Assembly (NCBI RefSeq): GCF_000426225.1
Contig: NZ_AUEY01000018.1
Coordinates: 1-63,289, forward strand
Origin: Desulforegula conservatrix Mb1Pa
GTDB lineage: Bacteria; Desulfobacterota; Desulfobacteria; Desulfobacterales; Desulforegulaceae
Direction of reading: 5' to 3'
Length of the DNA: 63,289 nt
Shown: piece after piece, positions 25,705 to 34,422 of the stretch
How positions within the stretch are numbered: position 1 is the stretch's first letter
Layout: the number at the start of each line of letters is the position of its first letter
Program-made: the position numbers and the translations under genes
Notes under the pieces: model-generated
Database searches by the model: none
Told to the model about the DNA's origin: nothing
What the model saw: only the letters and a program-made list of their open reading frames with translations

Positions 25705-27051
25705 ATGACATACTCTACTGTTTACAATTCAAAAATACTTTCACCGGAAGCCGCCGTAAGTCACATCAAGTCCGGAGACTGGGTAGACTATGGTTCGCTG
25801 ATATGCGTTCCCAAGGTTCTTGATCAGGCGCTCGCTAAAAGAATCGATTCCCTGACCGATGTCAAGGTCAGATCCATAGCCTTTCAGGGAACTGCAGCAG
25901 TTGCAGAGGCAAATCAAGGCATGAACAAAATCATCTACAATAGCTGGCATTTTAGCGGCTCGGACAGAAAACTCCATGACAGCGGCAACTGTCACTTCAT
26001 ACCCTTTGTTTTTCATGAGGGGCCAGGCCATTACAGAAAAAATGTCAGGGTTGACGTATGCATGCTCAGAACAGGGCCGATGGACAGATTCGGATTTTTC
26101 AACTATGGAGCGGCAAACACTTGCACACGCTCGGCAATTGAAAACGCCAGACTTGTAATAATAGAAATAAACGAGTCAATCCCCAGATGTCTTGGCGGAT
26201 ATGATGAAGCCGTGCATATTTCAGAGGTTGATTATATTGTTGAAACAGACAATACACCTCCATTTTCAATTCCAGACCCTGTAACCACAGAAACAGACAG
26301 AAAGATTGCCGAACTGATCGTAAAAGAAATAAAAAACGGAGACTGCATCCAGCTTGGAATAGGAGCAATGCCAAATGCCATAGGAAAAATGATCGCAGAC
26401 TCTGATCTCAAAAATCTTGGCGTTCACACTGAAATGCTGGCAGACTCATATCTTGCCATGTACAAGGCTGGAAAACTTACAAACCGAAATAAGGTAACAG
26501 ATCCGGGCAAAATCGTTTATACTTTTGCACTCGGAAGTTCGGAGCTTTATGATTTCCTCGACAACAATCCCTGCTGCGCAAGTTTTCCCGTTGACTACAC
26601 CAATAATCTGCAAAGAATTATGTCAAATCCTGGCATGATATCCATAAACAATGCGCTTGAGGCAGATTTGTTCGGGCAGATCTCCTCTGAATCATGTGGG
26701 AACAGACATATCACAGGAACAGGCGGTCAGTTCGACTTTGCCTATGGGGCATATCATTCGGCCGGTGGAAAATCCTTTATATGCTTCACATCAACCACAA
26801 AAGACAAGGACGGCAAAATCAGATCAAGAATCCGGCCATCCTTTGATACAGGAACAATAGTTACCCTGCCCCGGACAATAACTAATTATGTGGTCACAGA
26901 ACACGGCATCGTCAATCTAAAGGGTAAATCCACATGGGAAAGGGCAGAGGCCCTCATAAGCATTGCCCACCCTCTTTTTAGGGATGAACTTGTAAGGGAT
27001 GCCGAAAGAATGGGGATATGGACAAAAAGCAACAGGATTGATGCTGATTAA
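25705..27051 (+). CDS. Acetyl-CoA hydrolase/CoA-transferase family protein
   Basis: A 448-residue class I-type CoA-transferase with N- and C-terminal transferase domains. The catalytic Glu is probably in LGVHTEMLADSYLAM (about 235 to 250). QLGIGAMPNAIG and GTGGQFDFAYGAYHSAGGKS are family hallmarks. It resembles 4-hydroxybutyrate or butyrate/propionate CoA-transferases. It likely swaps CoA between acetyl-CoA and a short acid, complementing the upstream ADP-forming synthetase. CAGGAG sits near the start. Confidence 0.9.
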   Translation: MTYSTVYNSKILSPEAAVSHIKSGDWVDYGSLICVPKVLDQALAKRIDSLTDVKVRSIAFQGTAAVAEANQGMNKIIYNSWHFSGSDRKLHDSGNCHFIPFVFHEGPGHYRKNVRVDVCMLRTGPMDRFGFFNYGAANTCTRSAIENARLVIIEINESIPRCLGGYDEAVHISEVDYIVETDNTPPFSIPDPVTTETDRKIAELIVKEIKNGDCIQLGIGAMPNAIGKMIADSDLKNLGVHTEMLADSYLAMYKAGKLTNRNKVTDPGKIVYTFALGSSELYDFLDNNPCCASFPVDYTNNLQRIMSNPGMISINNALEADLFGQISSESCGNRHITGTGGQFDFAYGAYHSAGGKSFICFTSTTKDKDGKIRSRIRPSFDTGTIVTLPRTITNYVVTEHGIVNLKGKSTWERAEALISIAHPLFRDELVRDAERMGIWTKSNRIDAD

Positions 27052-27119
27052 AAAGATGAATATCTGAAAATATTGAATGGTGGATAATTCCAAAAGACGG
27101 CTCCATCGTTAAACAGGGA

Positions 27120-27346
27120 GCCTCCGGCGAGGCTTTATAACCCAATAGACCAAAGTCAGACGAAGCGTATTCTTTCGGCTGTTTTGAAGTTGCTATGGGA
27201 GTGCCTCGAGCGGGTCGCTTTTTGGAAAAAGCTCCGCAAAAACTTTGTGGTTTTGTTAGTAGACAAAAACACTGATATTTTTAGAGTCTTACAAATGTTC
27301 AGGCCATGACCTTTTCAAATATTACTGAGAATTGAGCATAGCCACA
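27120..27346 (+). repeat. Family 2 extended copy, inverted partner of 18688-18916
   Basis: GCCTCCGGCGAGGCTTTATA, CAAAGTCAGACGAAGCGTAT, the GGGTCGCTTTTTGGAAAAAG core, AACTTTGTGGTTTTG and GAGAATTGAGCATAGCCAC follow in the same order as the reverse complement of the partner. The gap 27052-27525 holds nothing else that I can support. Confidence 0.65.
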
Positions 27347-27525
27347 TTTTGATATGACCTGCATTATGCAAAAAAAAGACCGTGATAGTTTTGCTGGGAA
27401 TTTAGATTTGTCTTCTATCTTTTGTCTTCTAAAACTTGACTGTAGAGCTGTTTAAATATAGTCTCACATGGCTAAAAGATCAGGCAAGATTAATCAGTTA
27501 ACTAAAAATCCAAGGAAATTTTTCG

Positions 27526-28077
27526 ATGAAAAGGATAATTCTGCTTTTTATGTTTGTATCAGCATTCTTTTTTGGTGGCTGCGCCCAGATAAAAATAAAT
27601 GTTACAGACAAACAAATAAATGAAAAGCTATCCGAAAACTTCCCTCTTAAAAAAACATTTCTGGTCTTTGAACTTGCATGCAACAACCCCCAGATTATTC
27701 TCACAGAAGGTACTGAAAAAGTTACAATAAGCGTAGACGCCAAAGTTGGTGTCAATATGATGAACAACATCATGCCTATTGGTGATGGCACAATTCAGGC
27801 CACTTCAGGACTCAAATTCAATACTGATACAGGAGAGCTTTTCCTGAACGACTGTCAGGTGGATAAACTAGACATAAAAAATATACCAGCCCAGTATACT
27901 GAACAGATAACAGAACTGACAAAATTCACCAACACAACCTTAACAGGGCTTCTTAGCCAGCATCCTATATATGTCCTTGAATCCAAGGACAGGGACGTAG
28001 ATACGATAATTGGCAAATTCAAGCTTCAGGACATGCAAATTCAAAATGGTAAACTTGTTCTTACCATGGGTAAATAG
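27526..28077 (+). CDS. DUF1439-type lipoprotein (YceB-like)
   Basis: A 183-residue protein with a lipoprotein signal: basic MKRI, a hydrophobic stretch, and lipobox FGGC at Cys19. The mature part begins with a typical INVTDKQINEKLSENFPLKK phrase, then alternating strands (KVTISVDAKVGVN, GTIQATSGLKFN), as in YceB/DUF1439 lipid-binding-like folds. It is probably anchored in the outer membrane or periplasm. The function is unknown. An imperfect ATGCCC/GGGCAT hairpin at 28101-28131 may terminate it. Confidence 0.8.
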   Translation: MKRIILLFMFVSAFFFGGCAQIKINVTDKQINEKLSENFPLKKTFLVFELACNNPQIILTEGTEKVTISVDAKVGVNMMNNIMPIGDGTIQATSGLKFNTDTGELFLNDCQVDKLDIKNIPAQYTEQITELTKFTNTTLTGLLSQHPIYVLESKDRDVDTIIGKFKLQDMQIQNGKLVLTMGK

Positions 28078-28129
28078 ATACAATCTGATTTGAACACCAT
28101 ATGCCCCTTATTACTACAATTTTAAGGGC

Positions 28130-28195
28130 ATGTTAAAAAGGCAGAAGAAAGCGTCAGCGTCATGCAGGACTTGATCCTGCGCCCAGTATTTTGAG
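28130..28195 (-). repeat. Family 1 half-copy
   Basis: AAAAGGCAGAAGAAAGCGTC, CAGCGTCATGCAGGACTTGA and CAGTATTTT follow the left half of the reverse-oriented copy at 35613-35748. The right end is missing. Confidence 0.4.
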
Positions 28196-28319
28196 TTATT
28201 TATATTTTTCAGGCGTAGTTCCCGTTAAGTGCGGAATACTTTATTATTCCAACAGCTAACTAATACTTTTAATAAAACTGCCTTCCACACTCAAAGGAAA
28301 CAGAGTCTTATTTTTGATT

Positions 28320-30017
28320 TCAACTTTTCAGTGGGACATAGCCGTTTGAAATAATTTGCCGGGCTCTTGACGCCAAATTCACAAGTGGGAAAGCAATTTG
28401 CTGATCCGGCAACAGTTCCAGATTTATGACAAGTCTTTGAATTGAAGCAGGTATGTATTTTTCAAAATTTTTCTTCCCCTTAACCATAGAAAGAAAAGAA
28501 AAAGCCCCGAGAATCTGGAGATTCCTTGCGACCTTGCAGAACAAGAGGCTTTCAGTAAATTCATGCCTGTCGGACATGGAGAATTCGGTTAAACATTCAA
28601 AGGCATAATCTTCGAGACTTATTATCAGATTTTCAGAAAGCCCTACATAGGGATCAATAAGAAGAGAGGCCAGATCATACTGAAAAGGGCCTTTTCTTGC
28701 ACCCTGATAGTCTATGAAAAAAGGTTTCCCGTTTTTAATCATTATATTCCTGGACTGACAGTCTCTATGCATCAATCCTTTGAAACCTTTTGCTGAGGCT
28801 CCTTCTGATATGTATTCAAAAGCGGCATCTATGGATGTGTCTGAAATTTCAAGGCCCAGATAATTTTTTATAAAAGCGTCTCTGAAATAATGGCACTCCT
28901 TTTCAAGAACCATTTCCCTTGAATATTCAGTAGTCTGCCATGCCCATGAAGCGTCAAAGCCGTCAAATCCTTTTACGGAAAAGGTGACCAGATCAGATAT
29001 TACCTTTTTATACATTTCTTTTATATCCTGCTGACTATTCGCAGATTCCACAAAATCAGCAAGATGGATATTCCCAAGGTCTTTTAAAAAAACCAGACCG
29101 CTGAAAACATCTCCTTTAATTATCTCTGAAACAGGTATTCCTTTTTTATATAGATGCTGACCAATATTAACAAAGGACTCTGCCTCGCATATAGTTTCAG
29201 AATTCTTTATGCCATGCTCGGCTAATACTTTTACCCCGCCATTACCTGAAACCCTGAACCACTGCCTGTCGGAACCATCGCCCTTCAACCTTTCATATGC
29301 CATATCAGATGGGGCGGCTCCCAAAACGCTTGCGGCCAGCATCTGCCTTGATAATCCCAGATATGCTTCAGGGGTACCAATATCTTCCCAAGCGAATCTA
29401 TCAGGGACAAAGGCCCTGACATTTATGCCGTCAGATATAAGAGTGCTGTACGCTTCTATGATTGAAGAAGGAATATTTTCAGGAATAAAATCAAGAATAA
29501 CCGGAGATACGACCTGAATGCCCGTGAATGCCAGAAGTCGGCCCTTACCAGCTTCTTTAACCCTGAATTCTGAAATGCTGCCGTCAAAATCAACGGCTAC
29601 ATTATTGAATCTTGGATCATCATGCATCAGAAGGGTCGCGGCAGCGCGTGATCCGGCATGATGCCTGTAAATCTGCCTGAAATCAAAATCAGTAAAAATA
29701 TCACTATTGACTACAAAAAAAGGTTCGTCATCCCAGAATTCCGCAATGTTTCTGATCGCCCCGCCTGTATCAAGTATGGCAGGTTCATACACAGTCCTGA
29801 CATCGGCATGATATGCCCCCTTTTTCACATGTGCCTCAATCTTTTCGGCAAGATGATGGGTATTGACCATTATAGCGGAACACCCAGCAGAAACAAGCTG
29901 GGTGATTATTCTGTCCAGCACTGCGACACCCTCGATTGTAAAGAGAGGTTTAGGAGTCACATATGTATATGGCCGCAGTCTTGTTCCAAGGCCTGCGGCA
30001 AGCACAAGGGCTTTCAT
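28320..30017 (-). CDS. Fused sugar-phosphate uridylyltransferase and sugar kinase (MurU-AmgK type)
   Basis: A 565-residue protein. Residues 1 to about 230 are a nucleotidyltransferase like MurU: KALVLAAGLGTRLRPYT, TPKPLFTIEG, metal-site VNSDIFTDF and a WEDIGTPEAYL close. Residues about 240 to 565 are an APH/choline-kinase fold like AmgK: catalytic loop HRDCQSRNIMI and metal-binding FIDYQGARKGPFQYDLASLL. In Pseudomonas the separate AmgK and MurU turn MurNAc into UDP-MurNAc, bypassing de novo synthesis. Here both steps are in one chain. It is 16 nt downstream of plsB and probably cotranscribed with it. Confidence 0.87.
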   Translation of the reverse strand: MKALVLAAGLGTRLRPYTYVTPKPLFTIEGVAVLDRIITQLVSAGCSAIMVNTHHLAEKIEAHVKKGAYHADVRTVYEPAILDTGGAIRNIAEFWDDEPFFVVNSDIFTDFDFRQIYRHHAGSRAAATLLMHDDPRFNNVAVDFDGSISEFRVKEAGKGRLLAFTGIQVVSPVILDFIPENIPSSIIEAYSTLISDGINVRAFVPDRFAWEDIGTPEAYLGLSRQMLAASVLGAAPSDMAYERLKGDGSDRQWFRVSGNGGVKVLAEHGIKNSETICEAESFVNIGQHLYKKGIPVSEIIKGDVFSGLVFLKDLGNIHLADFVESANSQQDIKEMYKKVISDLVTFSVKGFDGFDASWAWQTTEYSREMVLEKECHYFRDAFIKNYLGLEISDTSIDAAFEYISEGASAKGFKGLMHRDCQSRNIMIKNGKPFFIDYQGARKGPFQYDLASLLIDPYVGLSENLIISLEDYAFECLTEFSMSDRHEFTESLLFCKVARNLQILGAFSFLSMVKGKKNFEKYIPASIQRLVINLELLPDQQIAFPLVNLASRARQIISNGYVPLKS

Positions 30018-30033
30018 ATTCTTTCCAGTCAGG

Positions 30034-32652
30034 CTAATTCATTATCTCAAGAAATTTTTGAACCTTCGAACAGAGGGAGCGAATGTCAGCATCAGACCTA
30101 ATCCCTTTCTCATTCAGATAAAGAAGAGCGTTTCTGAAATTCTCCTTGGAAATTGCTTCTCCGCACTCAATATCACTGGATCTGAACATCTTGTTCCCTG
30201 CGGAAAACATCTTCTTGATATGCTCTTTTTCATCAAGCTCTTCAAAAGGATGTTTTTCAAGGCTTGTAAGAACAATCAGCAGAGATTCCATAAAAGCCCT
30301 TAAGAAACGGGCAAAAAGCTTAAGTTTTCTAAAACCAGAAGAGGTTATATTATAGGTATCGGGCAAATCATGATGTGGAACTATAATGGCATCGTCTATG
30401 AAAGCTTTCAGGTTTCTCCTGACCTTCCGTGCAGAGTCATGAAGAGAAGTGTCAGGAAATTCAAACCTGAACATTTCCTTGAGAACGCTATATGTCTTGT
30501 GCAGGTCGAAAGACGTAAACTGGAAGGCATCGTTTTCAAGAATGCTTAATGCAGTATAAGCAGCTGGAATAAAAAAGGAAATACATGAATTTTTATAATA
30601 ATCCAGAAGTGGACGTTTGTTCTCTTTTACAAATATATTCGTTTCATTCAGAGGTACATCATCTCCGGCATATTTTTCTATAAATCCCCGATCAAGGAAT
30701 GAGTCAAGAACCGAGTCAAAGGCGTCATCAGGCTCTGAGTTCAAAGTATCGGCAAGACGAGCATTCTGGGCTACAAGATAATTCAGATAAACCCCCATCT
30801 CTTCATGCAGGTGCGAGTACTCAAGCCTTTTTTTCTGGCTGTTAAGAAGGGCTGAGGCAACGATGCCATGGGGAGTAACCATTCCAACTTCCGCTATTGA
30901 ATTTATTATGCGAAGGCCCATATCACAGCATATCTCGTGTTTCTCCTCTTTCTCAACAGACTTGATATCAATACCTGCATCCTGAAGGTATTGCTTGAAG
31001 GAAATGGGCTGGCTGAAATTCACATAAACTTTCCCATACCTTTTTTTAAGAAATTTCCTGGCTCCCACAACCTGTGAAATATTTTCTTCCTGTTTTGCCC
31101 CACCCTCTCTCTCATGTAGATAGGCTTTTTCCTCAAGCACCCTGTCATATCCGATATTAATTGGTACAAACATAAGATCAGGACAGGACTCTTTCTTGTA
31201 GGCATCAAAAAGATAGGACATAAGCCCCATTTTAGGATACAGAAGCTTCCCGCTTCTGCTCCGTCCGCCTTCAATAAAAAATTCCAGATTGAATCCTTCC
31301 TCAAGTAGCTTGGCAATATAAGCTCCAAAGATTCTTGAATAAATAAGGTTGCCTTTAAAAGTTCGTCTTAAAAAGAATGCGCCGCCGCCTCTGAAAATTG
31401 TCCCCATTGGCCAGAAAGAAAGATTTTTCCCGGCTGCAATGTGGGGGCAAGGCATATGGTGATGATGGAAGACATAGGAAAGAATCAAATAATCAAGATG
31501 GCTTTTATGACAAGGCACAAGCACAAGAGGTGCGGAGTGCGAAGCTTTTTTAAGCTCTGCCAGGCCATTGACGTCGACGACCATGCCTTCAAAAATATTT
31601 TTGAGCATCCAGGTAAGAACAATATCGTAAATTTTGATCCACTTCATGCTGTAGTTTGCTGCAATTTCATCAATATAAGCATCCGCTTTTTTTCTAAGGC
31701 TATAAATGGATGCATCCTGTTCTTTGGCCTGGGACTCAATGAATGATCTTATGTCATAACTTGAGAGAACACTTTCCTTGATTTCCTCCCTAGACTTAAG
31801 AATAGGGCCTGTAACGCTCTGACGGTGGCGGTTCAAACGATCAATCAGATTGAATCTGAGTGACAGGGCCTGGAACTCGGGATGTTTTCCGGCAATTTCA
31901 GGTCTTCCAAGATATTCCTTAAGATTTACCGGCTCAGAAAAATCCACAAAAACCTTTTTTGAGTTTTTGAAAAGGATAAACAGCCTTCTCAGTCTTCCCG
32001 GCTTTTCCTGGCTGCCAAGAATAATATCCAAAAGACTTGGATTTGATCTATCCGGATTGATGCTGAAGAAGACAAGCTCAGGAACAAGAAAAATAGGTTT
32101 TTCCATTGTCTTCTGAAGCTCCAATAGATGCTGTATCGGATCTGTTTTTGACTTGATGAACCTGAGATAGAAGGCCCTGCTGTCAATGAGAGACATAAAC
32201 GCATTATCACCTGATATCAGCCTATCCCTGACAAATCCGGTGGAATAAGGATCAAGTGAACCGAGTCCTCGAAAAAAATAATCAATTTTTGCAAGAAATA
32301 CCCGGAACAATTTCACCATGGACTGCATGCCGTATATGGAGTGATCAAAGCCTATTGTGGCGTATGGAAGGCCATCATTTCTAAGCCTGGCATATGAAAA
32401 AAGATAATTGAAAAAACTCTTGTATTTGCTGACATATACAATAACGCCCTCTTTTGAGAGTCCTTCGATGAGCTGTCTGTTTTTTTCATCAAGTCTTATG
32501 TTTCTGTAAAGAAGCTTGAAAAAAAGGCCTGAAATAAATCCAGGCTTTTTGGGTAATTGGCATAGAAAATGGTGGTAGGTTTTTCCAAGTAAAAACTGAA
32601 TAAAAGTGTAGTAAAATTCTGCCGCATTTTTTAAGTATTTTAAACTTGCCAT
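30034..32652 (-). CDS. plsB: Glycerol-3-phosphate 1-O-acyltransferase, PlsB family
   Basis: An 872-residue protein near the length of E. coli PlsB (807). The acyltransferase blocks are block I VPCHKSHLDYLILSYVF (HX4D), block II GTIFRGGGAFFLRR, block III FFIEGGRSRSGK, and block IV LMFVPINIGYDRV. It should acylate glycerol 3-phosphate at position 1 at the inner membrane to start phospholipid synthesis. An N-terminal region of about 300 residues repeats acyltransferase-like helices without the catalytic His. GAAGGA lies 8 nt before the start. Confidence 0.9.
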   Translation of the reverse strand: MASLKYLKNAAEFYYTFIQFLLGKTYHHFLCQLPKKPGFISGLFFKLLYRNIRLDEKNRQLIEGLSKEGVIVYVSKYKSFFNYLFSYARLRNDGLPYATIGFDHSIYGMQSMVKLFRVFLAKIDYFFRGLGSLDPYSTGFVRDRLISGDNAFMSLIDSRAFYLRFIKSKTDPIQHLLELQKTMEKPIFLVPELVFFSINPDRSNPSLLDIILGSQEKPGRLRRLFILFKNSKKVFVDFSEPVNLKEYLGRPEIAGKHPEFQALSLRFNLIDRLNRHRQSVTGPILKSREEIKESVLSSYDIRSFIESQAKEQDASIYSLRKKADAYIDEIAANYSMKWIKIYDIVLTWMLKNIFEGMVVDVNGLAELKKASHSAPLVLVPCHKSHLDYLILSYVFHHHHMPCPHIAAGKNLSFWPMGTIFRGGGAFFLRRTFKGNLIYSRIFGAYIAKLLEEGFNLEFFIEGGRSRSGKLLYPKMGLMSYLFDAYKKESCPDLMFVPINIGYDRVLEEKAYLHEREGGAKQEENISQVVGARKFLKKRYGKVYVNFSQPISFKQYLQDAGIDIKSVEKEEKHEICCDMGLRIINSIAEVGMVTPHGIVASALLNSQKKRLEYSHLHEEMGVYLNYLVAQNARLADTLNSEPDDAFDSVLDSFLDRGFIEKYAGDDVPLNETNIFVKENKRPLLDYYKNSCISFFIPAAYTALSILENDAFQFTSFDLHKTYSVLKEMFRFEFPDTSLHDSARKVRRNLKAFIDDAIIVPHHDLPDTYNITSSGFRKLKLFARFLRAFMESLLIVLTSLEKHPFEELDEKEHIKKMFSAGNKMFRSSDIECGEAISKENFRNALLYLNEKGIRSDADIRSLCSKVQKFLEIMN

Positions 32653-33039
32653 TATTTTGTTCCTTCACTTGAATTTCAAATGGGATTTTTCTGTTGCTGG
32701 GACAGATATAATGAATGCTGCTAAGAAACCTTCTTTAAGGAGGCGGATGTAAACCATTTATATCCGGCTTTTCTCCGCAATTAAAAAAACTGTTATATAA
32801 TTATCTGATTTTATTATTAATCAACTAGAATAATAATTCCAGAAATTATAAATAATCCCTTAAAAAAATAGTGTCAACAGCGATTATTGCCCAAGAGGTC
32901 AAACCTGATATTCAACATACTAAAATAATTAATTAAATATAAAAAAATATACTTTATAATGATTACTATTGATTTATGAACCCAGTTTTGGCAGAGTGCC
33001 CATAAGCAAAATATCCCCTGATATTTAAAGCTTGCCATT

Positions 33040-33258
33040 AAAAAAACGGTGTGCTACGGTTCACGCCATTTGAGTACACAGCCCTAACCATAAGCTTTTA
33101 CAGGATTCCAACGGAATCGGGGCGAGATGGCAACTCAGAGAAAGTGCCCGAAAAACAGGATCCAAAGGCAACAGTTACGCTTTGCACAATCAAGCACCTG
33201 GAAAGCCTTTAAGTGCATATTGAACTAAAAAAGAAAAATAGAGTTTTTCTTTCTTTTA
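33040..33258 (+). promoter_or_regulatory. Candidate structured leader RNA with terminator-like hairpin
   Basis: GC-richer than its surroundings, in a 634-bp gap that is otherwise AT-rich and empty. It contains GATTCC/GGAATC (33104-33118) and CGGG/CCCG pairings, then a pure AU stem AAAGAAAAA/TTTTTCTTT (33230-33252) followed by CTTTTAATTTTT, just before the ribosome-binding site of the next gene. It matches no riboswitch class I can recall. A TATAAT at 32955-32960 could be its promoter, but no good -35 is seen. Confidence 0.3.
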
Positions 33259-33286
33259 ATTTTTCAAAAAGGGAGGATTGGGTTTT

Positions 33287-33499
33287 ATGAAAACGTTGAT
33301 CGGCGGCGCAATCGGCGCAGTACTTGGTGTTATTGGAATTGCGGTTTTTTTTGATTCATTTCTTCAGATAATCGCAGGAACTCTTCCAGCGCTTCTCCTT
33401 CTCGGAGGCGGGCTTGCACTTTACCTCGGTTTTGATGAACTGAAGGATTCTTGGCAGAAAGACAAATCTGTTGATGCAGCAGATGCTAAAGAAGAGTAA
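33287..33499 (+). CDS. Small two-segment membrane protein
   Basis: A 70-residue protein; the start is fixed by GGGAGGA 9 nt upstream (a TTG three codons earlier is inside that site's spacing). Two glycine-rich membrane helices (about 3 to 25 and 30 to 48) are joined by FFDSFLQI, and a charged, acidic tail follows (DELKDSWQKDKSVD). No family is recognised. It is a single-gene unit with a long leader and a strong terminator, which suggests high or regulated expression. Confidence 0.75.
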   Translation: MKTLIGGAIGAVLGVIGIAVFFDSFLQIIAGTLPALLLLGGGLALYLGFDELKDSWQKDKSVDAADAKEE

Positions 33500-33530
33500 G
33501 TAATTCTGATTCATATCAGATAGAGCTTTA

Positions 33531-33564
33531 AAAGCCCTGCCTTTATAAAAGGCAGGGCTTTTTT
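33531..33564 (+). terminator. Strong intrinsic terminator
   Basis: Perfect 14-bp stem AAAGCCCTGCCTTT/AAAGGCAGGGCTTT with a 3-nt loop and a following T-run. It can work in both directions, since an A-run precedes the stem. Confidence 0.92.
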
Positions 33565-33654
33565 ATTATGCACTAAGGCATATGTCAGATCCGTTTGGAT
33601 GGCGAGGCTGTTATTACGTTTATCAACGGAAAATCATTTTGAAAAAAATAACGG

Positions 33655-33690
33655 AATAACGGGAATCGGACTTTTTGCAGCCTTGTCACC
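33655..33690 (-). repeat. Family 1 end fragment
   Basis: Only the right part of a reverse-oriented copy remains: ATAACGGGAATCGGACTTTT then TGCAGCCTTGTC. It abuts the RNase HI stop codon. Confidence 0.5.
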
Positions 33691-33692
33691 CC

Positions 33693-34421
33693 TCAAGTGC
33701 CCTTCTTCACATATTTTTCTATAGCTCCTGTGGCTAACTTGTCGGCCCTTTCATTGCCGGGTATACCGCTATGACCTTCAACCTTTATAAAATCAATTTT
33801 TTTAAATTTGGAAACCAGTTTTTTAATTTCTGCCACAAGTTCCTGATTTTTTTTGGGCTTCCAATTCAGTGTAATAAGACCAATGGCATATGAGCTGTCA
33901 GAATATATTTTCAAGGGTAATTCGTGATTCTTGATTTCAGATAAAGCCCGCCTAATTGCCTCCAGTTCTGCAATATTGTTGGTAGCTTCACCAATATACT
34001 CTGAAATTTCTTTTTCATGTCGTCCAAATGCAAAATAGACGCCTATCCCGGATGGCCCGGGATTGCCTGATGAAGCTCCATCTGTATAAACTATTATTGA
34101 ATCAGGGTCATGACCTGCATCCAGAAAGGCTGAAGAAACCAAGTAGTTCTTTTTCTCTGAACCATTATCAGTTTCTTTTTCCTTTGGCTTACTTCTTGGG
34201 GCCTTTTTCTTTTCGAGTTTTTTCGGAAGATCATCCACGCTGCCCAAATTAACCGGATTGACCAGATATTCCTGGTCATGGGATAGATTATATTTAACTC
34301 TGACTCTTCCGTTCTGTTGAAGAAGCTGGCCATCGGGTCCTTTTTCAGCCCAGACCTTGTTTCCTTTAAAAACCATTCTGAGCCAGTTCTCTTTATCGTC
34401 TGCTTTGTTTTCGTCTGTCAT
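33693..34421 (-). CDS. rnhA: Ribonuclease HI with extra N-terminal domain
   Basis: A 242-residue protein from the ATG at 34421, which lies one base after the upstream stop codon, so translation is coupled. Residues about 110 to 242 are RNase H1 with the DEDD residues in IVYTDGASSGNPGP, NNIAELEAIRRAL, IYSDSSYAIG and GIPGNERADKLA. The first 60 residues (WLRMVFKGNKVWAEKGPDGQ) form an unassigned beta-rich domain, joined by a Lys/Pro linker. It degrades RNA in RNA-DNA hybrids. A longer upstream frame (to 34508) lies in the previous gene and is not favoured. Confidence 0.88.
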   Translation of the reverse strand: MTDENKADDKENWLRMVFKGNKVWAEKGPDGQLLQQNGRVRVKYNLSHDQEYLVNPVNLGSVDDLPKKLEKKKAPRSKPKEKETDNGSEKKNYLVSSAFLDAGHDPDSIIVYTDGASSGNPGPSGIGVYFAFGRHEKEISEYIGEATNNIAELEAIRRALSEIKNHELPLKIYSDSSYAIGLITLNWKPKKNQELVAEIKKLVSKFKKIDFIKVEGHSGIPGNERADKLATGAIEKYVKKGT

Positions 34422-34422
34422 A

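Noticed and set aside
33040-33258. Known riboswitch, 6S, SRP, tmRNA or RNase P RNA in the gap before the small membrane protein
   Set aside because: I compared it from memory with cobalamin, c-di-GMP, c-di-AMP, TPP, fluoride and the housekeeping RNA cores and found no matching conserved box, so it is left as an unassigned candidate.
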